Positions 1 to 5,470 of a stretch of DNA of 9,656 nucleotides are shown here, one piece after another. Below the pieces are notes generated by a model, which was not told the origin of the DNA, ran no database searches, and was given only the letters and a program-made list of their open reading frames with translations. The stretch comes from an uncultured Candidatus Competibacteraceae bacterium (lineage in GTDB: Bacteria; Pseudomonadota; Gammaproteobacteria; Competibacterales; Competibacteraceae): the NCBI GenBank assembly GCA_937960715.1, contig CALGOO010000258.1:1-9656 (forward strand). The letters run 5' to 3'. The first letter of the stretch is position 1; each line of letters opens with the position of its first letter. Made by a program: the position numbers and the translations under genes.

Positions 1-29
1 GTGGGCTCGGAGATGTGTATAAGAGACAG
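1..29 (+). other. Nextera transposase adapter remnant (artefact)
   Basis: These bases are identical to the 3' part of the Illumina Nextera read-2 adapter, including the complete 19-base Tn5 mosaic end at 11-29 (AGATGTGTATAAGAGACAG). The match stops at base 29 and normal genomic sequence follows. It is an untrimmed library adapter at a contig end, not a mobile element. Any feature predicted to cross base 30 is therefore unreliable on its left side. Confidence 0.97.
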
Positions 30-64
30 ATAAGTGGCTGAAGCCCATATAGTGCGAAAGTTAT

Positions 65-84
65 TTGTTTATATCATCAAACAA
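65..84. promoter_or_regulatory. Inverted repeat upstream of the NrtR-like gene, candidate operator
   Basis: TTGTTT at 65-70 and AAACAA at 79-84 form a perfect 6-bp inverted repeat around an 8-base AT-rich spacer. It lies just upstream of the Shine-Dalgarno sequence of the regulator gene. Regulators of this family often repress their own or adjacent genes, so an autoregulatory operator is a reasonable inference. No binding site for this protein is known to me, and the arms are short. Confidence 0.35.
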
Positions 85-88
85 CGAC

Positions 89-93
89 GGAGG
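89..93 (+). promoter_or_regulatory. Ribosome binding site deciding the GTG start at 101
   Basis: A strong GGAGG lies 7 bases before GTG 101-103. The upstream in-frame TTG at 65 has no comparable site and would add 12 residues that do not look like part of the domain. GTG at 101 is therefore the chosen start. Confidence 0.75.
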
Positions 94-100
94 CGCGAAC

Positions 101-760
101 GTGGAACCGGCTTATCCGCAACCCCTGGTGATGGTGGACACGGCGCTGTTCACCATCCGCGACGAGCGCCTGTGCCTGATTCTGACGCGGCGCAAGGAGC
201 CGCCGTTCGAGGGATTGCTCGCCCTGCCGGGCGGTTTCGTCCACGCCCAGGAGGACGCCGATACCGAAGCGGCGGCTCGGCGGGTGATTCGTGGCAAGAT
301 CGGTTTCGACGCGCCTTACCTGGAGCAGTTATTCACCTTCTCCGGCGCGGCTCGCGATCCGAGGGGCTGGTCGGTCAGCGTCGTTTACTATGCGCTGATT
401 CCGTGGTCGTTGCTGGAGGGGAATCCGTCGGCCGAGGTATTTCCGGTGGATGCTTTGCCGCCGCTGCCCTTCGATCACGGGCAAATCGTGACCAAGGCGG
501 TGGAGCGGTTGCGGGGGAAGGCGACGTACTCGTCCCTGCCGGCTTTCCTGTTGCCGGCGGAATTCACCATGAACGACCTGCACCGGATTTACGAGCAGAC
601 CATCGGCGCCCGGCTGGACAAGGCGTCGTTCCGGCACAAGATTTTGGAACTGGACATCATCGAGGAGATCCCGAACCGCTTCCGCACCGGCGCGCACCGG
701 CCGGCCCAGCTTTACCGGCTGTCCAGCAAGGCGCTCACGGCGTTCGAGCGGAAGATTTAG
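101..760 (+). CDS. NrtR-like transcriptional regulator (degenerate Nudix domain + winged helix)
   Basis: A 219-residue protein in two parts. Residues about 8-135 form a Nudix fold with the LPGGFV signature at 42-47 and G45-x5-E51. The catalytic REUXEE glutamates are replaced (V62, G65, K66), so hydrolysis is unlikely. Residues about 140-219 form a winged helix of the type that follows Nudix domains in this family, with FTMNDLHRIYEQ, the DKASFRHKI helix and the HRPAQLYRL wing. Known NrtR proteins bind ADP-ribose or related metabolites through the dead Nudix domain and repress NAD-metabolism genes; relatives control sugar pathways. No NAD gene is visible here, and the upstream side is lost at the contig end, so the targets are unknown. 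Start chosen from GGAGG seven bases before GTG 101. The last 18 codons have a diverged echo at 1358-1413. Confidence 0.88.
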   Translation: MEPAYPQPLVMVDTALFTIRDERLCLILTRRKEPPFEGLLALPGGFVHAQEDADTEAAARRVIRGKIGFDAPYLEQLFTFSGAARDPRGWSVSVVYYALIPWSLLEGNPSAEVFPVDALPPLPFDHGQIVTKAVERLRGKATYSSLPAFLLPAEFTMNDLHRIYEQTIGARLDKASFRHKILELDIIEEIPNRFRTGAHRPAQLYRLSSKALTAFERKI

Positions 761-859
761 GGGCGGTTTTTGCGGGAGAGGACGTTTCGCGTCGCTCAAG
801 CGGCGGATGCTCGCCCGCTGCCCCGTTGTTAGCCATCATTAGGCGATTAGGCGCACACC

Positions 860-1357
860 ATGACAACCGTTCGCCCTTTCATACCCCAGGATGCCGATGG
901 CGTTGCATCGGTCATTCTCCCGATCCAGCAACTGGAGTTCGGGATCCCGATCACGCTGGCGGCACAACCTGACCTTGCGGATATAGCCAATTTCTATCAG
1001 CGGAAGAGCGGCAACTTCTGGGTCGCCGAGGTCGAGGGCAGGATCGTCGGAACCATCGGGCTTCTGGATATCGGGCAACAGCAGGCCGCTCTACGCAAAA
1101 TGTTCGTCGATGCTCGATACCGTGGGCGCGAGCACGGTGTCGCGGAGCGACTGCTCCAGACGCTCTTTGCCTGGTGCGCCATGGAAGGCATAACGGAGAT
1201 CTATCTCGGGACCACGGATAAGTTTCTTGCTGCTCACCGGTTTTACGAAAAGAACGGATTCGCGGAGATTCGCGAATCCGATTTGCCGCCCGCTTTTCCG
1301 GTCATGGCTGTGGACTCGAGGTTCTATCGCCGGGCTTTGAGCGGATACGAAACTTGA
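860..1357 (+). CDS. GNAT family N-acetyltransferase
   Basis: A 165-residue single-domain GNAT protein, the usual length for the family. It would transfer an acetyl group from acetyl-CoA to an amine; the substrate cannot be read from the sequence. Motif A, the acetyl-CoA pyrophosphate loop, is seen at residues 79-99 with R90-E-H-G93-V-A95 fitting the R/Q-x-x-G-x-G/A pattern. Motif B follows at about 114-134 (IYLGTTDKFLAAHRFYEKNG). The N-terminal strand starts at VRPFIPQD. ATG 860 is 99 bases after the regulator stop and has only a weak purine stretch in front, so it may be read from the regulator transcript. Codons 132-141 contain a perfect 10-bp stem-loop. The stop is followed directly, in the same frame, by a relic of an NrtR-like C-terminus. 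Confidence 0.9.
   Translation: MTTVRPFIPQDADGVASVILPIQQLEFGIPITLAAQPDLADIANFYQRKSGNFWVAEVEGRIVGTIGLLDIGQQQAALRKMFVDARYRGREHGVAERLLQTLFAWCAMEGITEIYLGTTDKFLAAHRFYEKNGFAEIRESDLPPAFPVMAVDSRFYRRALSGYET
1255..1280 (+). other. Perfect 10-bp stem-loop inside the GNAT coding region
   Basis: CGGATTCGCG (1255-1264) and CGCGAATCCG (1271-1280) are exact reverse complements around a 6-base loop. The hairpin lies within codons for N132 to D141 and has no following T tract. Whether it does anything, such as pausing, transcript protection or protein binding, is unknown. Confidence 0.6.
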
Positions 1358-1413
1358 GCCTGGTTTGAGGCGCTCCAAAGCAAAGCCCTTGCCCCGTTCG
1401 AGCAGAAGATTTG
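1358..1413 (+). pseudogene. Remnant of an NrtR-like C-terminus
   Basis: Read in frame directly after the GNAT stop, this stretch encodes AWFEALQSKALAPFEQKI and then TGA. The NrtR-like protein upstream ends AQLYRLSSKALTAFERKI. The two align without gaps at 11 of 18 residues. The DNA of 725-758 and 1379-1412 matches at 27 of 34 positions, including 17 of 18 at the end. There is no start codon or remaining Nudix domain, so it is a relic and not a gene. It suggests a former second NrtR-like gene, or recombination that left the GNAT gene between two copies of the tail. Confidence 0.7.
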
Positions 1414-1427
1414 AAGCATCTTTCCGC

Positions 1428-2384
1428 TCAAACCTGGCACTCCGCCAACACGGCTTGGGCTTCGGCTAAAACCTTCGAGCGCAATGCGGCGAAGATCGTC
1501 ACCGCCCGTTCGGCGTGGCAGCGGCCTTCGGCGCCGCGTCCCTGTCGCGCCAGAGCTTTGGCCAGAAACCGGCAACTGGAGGCAATAAATACCTTGCCGC
1601 CCAACTCCTCGGCTAGCTTCAAAGCTTCGCGGGCAAGGCGTTCGCCTTCCGGCCATTGCTTGCGAGCTAGCGCCAACTTGGCAAGATGCCCGGTGAAGCA
1701 AGCAACAATGTCGGGATCAGATAGGGCCTTGGCCATCGCGAGCGCTTCGCGGCAATGAGTCTCTGCCTCGTTGATTTGGCCCAATTTGTTTAGCACGCTC
1801 ACAACATCGCTCAAACTGCTAACCACGTCTCTGCTCCTCGGCGACAGGCTTCGCTGGAGAGCAAGCGCTTCACGGTAAGCAGCGAGCGCGGCGGGGTAGT
1901 CCTCGGCTAACCGGTAACCGTGTCCACGCAGGCGGAGGACAGAAGCACGTTCGTCGGCGCCCGCAGGAACCGCTTGCCAGTGGGCAGCCGCGCGTTCGGT
2001 ACAGGCCAGTACTTCGGCGGCTTGGCCGCGCTCGAAGTGAACCTCACCAGCGCTATAGGCCCGCCAGCCGGCGCTGATGAAGTCCTTGGCCCGCTCGGCC
2101 TTGGCCTCCGCTTCGGTTGCGAGGACCAGACGATCATCCCAGCGGCCGGTAAAATTGAGGAAATAAAACAACGCAGCGCACACCCCCTGCAAACGGGCGT
2201 TGTCCCCCGCAAGCAATAGCGGCAAAGCAGCGGCCAGTTGCGGCCAGGCGGCTTCCAAAACCGGAAAGCGGTCGTATTTCTGGTAACCATTCTCCACGGC
2301 GAGGGCATAGGCTCGCCGCTGGCTCCGACCGCCTCGGGGCGAGCGCGCCGAAGATAGCGAGCGGCCAGCGGCGGCAACAGCCAA
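1428..2384 (-). CDS. TPR domain: 3' part of the frameshifted phosphoesterase-NTPase gene
   Basis: The protein-like part of this frame begins at about base 2315 (RAYALAVENGYQKYD) and runs 295 residues to the stop at 1428-1430. It consists of helical repeats with the A/G/Y spacing of tetratricopeptide repeats, for example AAYREALALQRSL, AETHCREALAMAKAL and GERLAREALKLAEEL, giving roughly six repeats. The first 23 residues after the nominal ATG at 2384 are low-complexity Arg/Ser/Gly sequence typical of an out-of-frame read, so that start is probably not real. The segment is the natural continuation of the NB-ARC protein encoded upstream on the same strand. In STAND proteins such C-terminal repeats usually sense the trigger. 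If translated alone, it would need an internal start that I cannot identify. Confidence 0.75.
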   Translation of the reverse strand: MAVAAAGRSLSSARSPRGGRSQRRAYALAVENGYQKYDRFPVLEAAWPQLAAALPLLLAGDNARLQGVCAALFYFLNFTGRWDDRLVLATEAEAKAERAKDFISAGWRAYSAGEVHFERGQAAEVLACTERAAAHWQAVPAGADERASVLRLRGHGYRLAEDYPAALAAYREALALQRSLSPRSRDVVSSLSDVVSVLNKLGQINEAETHCREALAMAKALSDPDIVACFTGHLAKLALARKQWPEGERLAREALKLAEELGGKVFIASSCRFLAKALARQGRGAEGRCHAERAVTIFAALRSKVLAEAQAVLAECQV

Positions 2385-4519
2385 GTCCCGGCCACGTCGT
2401 CTTCCACCAGCAAGGCGCGATCACGCAGGCCGTCCAGCGCGGTTTCCGCCGCTTTCTCGCTCAGGCCGGTCAGCGGCAACAGCCACGCGATGGGCGCGGG
2501 CTGGGTGAAGTGGACCAGGGCGGCGAGCACCGCCGTCTCAGCCGCCGTGAAGGTTTCGGCCAGATCGCCGAAAACGAAATCCAGCGGATCGTTTTTCTCG
2601 TTCAGCGTCTGCAAGCGATGCGCTTCCTGCAACCGCTCGACGGCTTCGGTCACGGTGCGGCAACGCCCGGTCGTTCGGCCCAACTGGCCCGCCGTCCAGG
2701 TCAGCAACAACGGATTGCCGCCGGTTTCGGCATAGAGTTGATCGCGCTCGGCCGGGGTCAGTCGGGCGATGGGCGGCCAGCGCTGGCCCAGTTCGGCCAG
2801 CAATTCGTCGGCGGCCTCGCGTTCCAGCTTGTCCAGGCGCAGCGCGTGGGCGGCGAACGAACCGCCAACCCGTCGCCGGCTGGTGACGAGGGCGCGACAG
2901 GCGACGGGTAGTGTGCCCAGCAACTCGAACACGCGCCGACGTTCTTCCGTGCTAAACGTCTCCAGATTGTCCAGCACCAGCAAGGCACGGTGATTCGCCA
3001 GCGCATGGCGCACCAGATTCGGCCGCTTCTCCGGCGCCGCTCTTGGAATGTCGTCGCGCCCGAGCGCCTGACCCAACTCAGCCAGCAGCGCGTAATAGTC
3101 GGCCACGCGATGATCGCGCAGCGACCGTTCGCCGTCGGGATGCAGTTCGCGGCTTTTGGCCGTGACCCACAGCTTGAGCGGAAAATGTTCGGCCGGCGCC
3201 CGATGGGCCGCTTCCAGCGCCAGCGCGGTCTTGCCGATTCCGCCGGGACCGTCCAGCACCACGCCCCAACTTCGGTCTTCCGGAAGCAGGTATTTGGCGA
3301 TCTGTTCCAAGTCCTTTATCCGGCCAAAAAATGGGCGTCGAGCGGGCAACGTGGAATGCGGCACGAAGGCGCTGGGAGTCGGCGGGGTTGGTACGGGAGT
3401 CATAGCCGGGGTAGTAATGACTGGCGGTACATTGGCAACGCGTAGCCGGGCGGCAATCGGCTCCGCTCGCGTGCCTTCGTCGCTCTCCAGTTCCGCGTGT
3501 TCGTGATCCGGCACGAATCGCCACGGTCCCGTCTTGTTGGTCGCGATGCGCGGCCAAAGCCGCAGAACGGTTTCCTGCTCGCCGAACTCGATCCGCCCCG
3601 CCGCGTAGCCGTGCGCACGTTGGGTGACGGGTGGGTCGCCGAATTTTTCCATGCCGAACACCGAGCACCCTTGGCACCGCAGCACCGGCTTGGAACCGCC
3701 GCCTTTCCGAAGGTACGTGATCTCGGTTTCGTGCTGGTGACCGAACAGATGGGCCGCGAACCGTCCGGCCGGCGCAATCTCCGATTCGCCGTGCTTGCGG
3801 GCCGCGGGCGTCAACCAGTCCGGTCCCTGATGGGTAAGCAGCAAGCAGACATCGTGCTGCCTCGACCAGACATCCACGCCGTCGTCGCACACCGCGTGAA
3901 GCTGACGCGCATCCCAAACCAACCGCCCTTCGTAATCGCCGCCGGCCAGTTGGAGAAAGGTGACGTTCAGGCCCACGATGCCGATACGCCATCCATTGCG
4001 TTCCAGGGTCGCCGAAAAATCGCCGGGCAGGGCGCCGGTTTGCAGCTTGTCGGGCCGATGCGGCGCCTTTTCCCACCACTCGCGGTAAGCGGCGAAAACA
4101 TGGCCGATCACCCGGCGATAGGATCCGCCCGGCTGGTTCCAGAATTTGTCCTTGATGCGTTCGAAGCCATCCTGCTCCAGCAATCGTTCGGCGGCGGGAT
4201 CATCGTCGCGAGGATTGGGGCGATACAGATCGTGGTTGCCCGGCACCGCCAGCAGCACGGCGTTTCCCGACCCAAGTTCGCTGAGCTTCTGCCACAAAGG
4301 ATCGAGGACCTCGGTCTGCAATCGCTCAAACTGGGCCGATTCACCCGACTGCACGAGATCGCCGGTAAAGAACACGGCGTCCCACGGCCCGCACCGTTCG
4401 TGCAGCGCCGCGAGGCTATCCAGAAACGGCTCTCGCAAGTTGGGCCATAAGCAGTCTTGTCCCGTCAGCCCGTAATGGAAGTCCGTGAGATGCAGCCAGG
4501 AAAAAGTGTCCGTCGGCAT
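1907..4519 (-). CDS. Calcineurin-like phosphoesterase - NB-ARC STAND NTPase (frameshifted before its TPR domain)
   Basis: As it stands the frame gives 870 residues, but only about 1-735 look native; the rest is out of frame. Residues 1-300 form a calcineurin-like metallophosphoesterase with every metal-site motif present: D13-x-H15, G53-D54, G94-N-H96-D, H230 and G260-H-Q-H263. A short beta-rich tail and a proline/threonine-rich linker (about 364-395) follow. The NB-ARC NTPase starts at FFGR (397-400), with Walker A GPGGIGKT (424-431), Walker B LLVLDN (513-518), a TSRRR sensor region (546-550) and GGNPLLL (600-606). A helical region leads to the frameshift. Start ATG 4519 has AGGA 7 bases upstream. 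The layout of effector, switch NTPase and TPR sensor is that of STAND signalling or immune proteins; the nucleotide, nucleic-acid or protein substrate of the phosphoesterase is unknown. The repaired protein would be about 1,030 residues. Confidence 0.85.
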   Translation of the reverse strand: MPTDTFSWLHLTDFHYGLTGQDCLWPNLREPFLDSLAALHERCGPWDAVFFTGDLVQSGESAQFERLQTEVLDPLWQKLSELGSGNAVLLAVPGNHDLYRPNPRDDDPAAERLLEQDGFERIKDKFWNQPGGSYRRVIGHVFAAYREWWEKAPHRPDKLQTGALPGDFSATLERNGWRIGIVGLNVTFLQLAGGDYEGRLVWDARQLHAVCDDGVDVWSRQHDVCLLLTHQGPDWLTPAARKHGESEIAPAGRFAAHLFGHQHETEITYLRKGGGSKPVLRCQGCSVFGMEKFGDPPVTQRAHGYAAGRIEFGEQETVLRLWPRIATNKTGPWRFVPDHEHAELESDEGTRAEPIAARLRVANVPPVITTPAMTPVPTPPTPSAFVPHSTLPARRPFFGRIKDLEQIAKYLLPEDRSWGVVLDGPGGIGKTALALEAAHRAPAEHFPLKLWVTAKSRELHPDGERSLRDHRVADYYALLAELGQALGRDDIPRAAPEKRPNLVRHALANHRALLVLDNLETFSTEERRRVFELLGTLPVACRALVTSRRRVGGSFAAHALRLDKLEREAADELLAELGQRWPPIARLTPAERDQLYAETGGNPLLLTWTAGQLGRTTGRCRTVTEAVERLQEAHRLQTLNEKNDPLDFVFGDLAETFTAAETAVLAALVHFTQPAPIAWLLPLTGLSEKAAETALDGLRDRALLVEDDVAGTWLLPPLAARYLRRARPEAVGASGEPMPSPWRMVTRNTTAFRFWKPPGRNWPLLCRYCLRGTTPVCRGCALRCFISSILPAAGMIVWSSQPKRRPRPSGPRTSSAPAGGPIALVRFTSSAAKPPKYWPVPNARLPTGKRFLRAPTNVLLSSACVDTVTG
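2312..2320 (-). other. Frameshift lesion in the STAND gene
   Basis: Protein-like sequence in one minus-strand frame (ARYLRRARPEAVGASG) stops near base 2315. It resumes at the same place in the -1 frame (RAYALAVENGY). One missing base within about 2312-2320 explains both. I see no slippery heptamer such as A-AAA-AAG in the joining codons, and no homopolymer that would favour a sequencing error. A true inactivating mutation, or an assembly error, is more likely than programmed frameshifting. Confidence 0.8.
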
Positions 4520-4570
4520 GACCGATTCCTAAGTTCCGTGTGAGTGGCAACGCAAAGCTAAACTCCGGGC

Positions 4571-4592
4571 CATCCATCGAGGGGAATGGATG
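4571..4592. promoter_or_regulatory. Dyad in the leader of the STAND gene
   Basis: CATCCAT (4571-4577) and ATGGATG (4586-4592) are perfect 7-bp inverted arms around 8 bases. They lie 52-73 bases before the STAND start codon. On the minus strand a TACAAT at 4611-4606 could serve as a -10 element just upstream, though I see no good -35. The dyad could be a repressor site or a leader hairpin. Confidence 0.35.
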
Positions 4593-4622
4593 ACATCAAA
4601 ACAAAATTGTAGACCGATTTGA

Positions 4623-4856
4623 CTAATTGCTGCATCCACGAGACGGTCCGAAAAACCGAGTACCGGTGGCATCGAGTGGTATCCATATTGCCTATCTCAA
4701 ACCACCACGGGCGGCGAATGGAAATTCGCGCTGGGCGTGAATCTCCAAATTTCCAAAGCCAAGCGCCGGCCGGGCTTGTTGGACTTCTTTTCAACCAAGT
4801 TGAACCGGGTCAAATTGATCCGTCAGGTCTTCACGAGCAAATCATTTCCGACTTAA
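4623..4856 (+). pseudogene. Possible relic reading frame, unrecognised
   Basis: This frame is open for 77 codons between TGA at 4620 and TAA at 4854. The later part has coding-like composition (GGEWKFALGVNLQISKAK, then LLDFFSTKLNRVKLIRQVF). There is no ATG in it; the first usable start would be GTG at 4737, which lacks a clear ribosome site. It could be the tail of a decayed or transferred gene, or chance. I do not recognise the family. Confidence 0.25.
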
Positions 4857-4860
4857 CAGG

Positions 4861-4882
4861 GCAGGGGACGCACAATCCCTGC
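4861..4882. repeat. Inverted repeat GCAGGG / CCCTGC
   Basis: A 6-bp GC-rich stem with a 10-base loop, directly after the TAA of the possible relic frame. No T tract follows, so it is a weak terminator candidate at best. Confidence 0.35.
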
Positions 4883-4916
4883 TCAAATCGGCGCGATTCG
4901 GTAACCAGAATCATTG

Positions 4917-4929
4917 GCACGTGACGTGC
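4917..4929. repeat. Short dyad GCACG-TGA-CGTGC
   Basis: Perfect 5-bp arms with a 3-base centre, about 90 bases before the secreted-protein start. It could be a small operator; arms this short also arise by chance. Confidence 0.3.
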
Positions 4930-4957
4930 AAAACATTGCTAAGAATTCGACGGATTT

Positions 4958-4975
4958 GGCGCGGTTCTTCGCGCC
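4958..4975. repeat. Hairpin GGCGCG / CGCGCC before the secreted-protein gene
   Basis: A perfect 6-bp all-GC stem with a 6-base loop, 45 bases upstream of ATG 5021. In a transcript starting further upstream it would form a stable leader hairpin. No T tract follows. Confidence 0.4.
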
Positions 4976-5020
4976 GGACCGTCAATCCCGACTTGATGCG
5001 CTTGCGGTGGAGATCGAACG

Positions 5021-5335
5021 ATGACGATGGCAACAGCAAAAAAATGGGCGGTGGTCGCGGCCATCGGTTTGATGCTCGGCGGCGTGGGCGCGTGGGCGGA
5101 GGAGGGCGGGACGCCTTTTTCCACCGTGGCCTATACGGAGGTGGCCCGCGCCCCGTTGGAATCCAGCGGAGTGGACGACGGTGCGGGCGTCGCCCATGCC
5201 GACGATCCAGGGGCCGACAGCTACGATCCCTATACCTGCGCCGCTGCCTATGGCGATAGGTTTTGCGCGGCGTTCGAGCGTTGCATGGTCGCGCATGGCT
5301 TTCGCGCGTGCTACAAGCGATTCAGTCAACAATAA
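5021..5335 (+). CDS. Small secreted protein with CX8C-X5-CX8C cysteine pattern
   Basis: A 104-residue protein of no family that I can name. Residues 1-26 are a clear Sec signal peptide: K7-K8, a hydrophobic core to about 23, and an A-W-A cleavage site before E27. The mature part begins with an acidic, probably disordered stretch (about 27-70). A compact end follows with four cysteines, C73, C82, C88 and C97, spaced CX8C-X5-CX8C. That spacing suits two helices clamped by two disulfides in the periplasm. There is no lipobox, so it should be soluble. ATG 5021 has GGTGGAG in front; ATG 5027 is an alternative start. The next gene begins 135 bases on, past GC hairpins, so this is probably its own unit. 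Confidence 0.7.
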   Translation: MTMATAKKWAVVAAIGLMLGGVGAWAEEGGTPFSTVAYTEVARAPLESSGVDDGAGVAHADDPGADSYDPYTCAAAYGDRFCAAFERCMVAHGFRACYKRFSQQ

Positions 5336-5340
5336 AGAAT

Positions 5341-5372
5341 CCACGACATTCCGTGGCCGCCGCGACGGGCGG
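5341..5372 (+). terminator. Two adjacent hairpins after the secreted-protein stop
   Basis: CCACG/CGTGG (5341-5356) and CCGCC/GGCGG (5357-5372) are back-to-back 5-bp stems, each with a 6-base loop, starting 5 bases after the stop codon. They are placed like a terminator but lack a T run, so any termination would be non-canonical. Confidence 0.35.
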
Positions 5373-5446
5373 CGGGCGCCGGTTGCGTTTAGCGTCCGGG
5401 ACGGCCCAAGGCAAAGCTTGTTCATGCCCGCGACTCGGCTGTGTTC

Positions 5447-5462
5447 AGCACAATTTTGTGCT
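5447..5462. promoter_or_regulatory. 16-base palindrome before the hemerythrin gene, candidate operator
   Basis: AGCACAA (5447-5453), TT, TTGTGCT (5456-5462): perfect 7-bp arms around two bases. It ends 8 bases before ATG 5471 and 38 before ATG 5501. The size and symmetry suit a homodimeric regulator. It does not match the FNR box (TTGAT-N4-ATCAA). If the true start is 5471, binding or folding here would block the ribosome site. Confidence 0.5.
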
Positions 5463-5470
5463 AGCTTGAA

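Larger units (their letters stand above)
4520..5020. other. 500-base intergenic region without a confident gene
   Basis: This gap separates the divergent STAND gene and the small secreted-protein gene, so it should hold promoters for both. It contains four inverted repeats and a 77-codon open stretch without a start codon. I see no transfer RNA, insertion-sequence end pair, repeat array or recognisable protein. It is more AT-rich near the STAND side (about 4590-4630), where a promoter would be expected. Confidence 0.6.

Noticed and set aside
11..29. Tn5 mosaic end as evidence of a mobile element
   Set aside because: The flanking bases 1-10 are also Nextera adapter, and no transposase or second end is present; it is a library artefact.
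761..859. Integron attC-like site before the GNAT gene (GTTAGCC and repeated TTAGGCG)
   Set aside because: No paired left core site or attC-type folding arms could be found, and no integrase is in view.
34..972. 312-codon plus-strand open frame
   Set aside because: Arg/Gly/Ala-rich shadow frame overlapping the clear regulator and GNAT genes; it also starts just downstream of the adapter.
1401..1427. Terminator AAGAT/ATCTT between GNAT and the STAND gene
   Set aside because: The stem is only 5 bp and AT-rich with a 7-base loop, and no real T run follows.
2300..2400. Programmed -1 frameshifting joining the NTPase and TPR frames
   Set aside because: No X-XXY-YYZ slippery heptamer or clear downstream pseudoknot is seen at the join; a mutation or assembly error is simpler.
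3497..4450. 317-codon plus-strand open frame opposite the STAND gene
   Set aside because: Antisense shadow of the phosphoesterase coding strand, common in GC-rich DNA; no recognisable domain.
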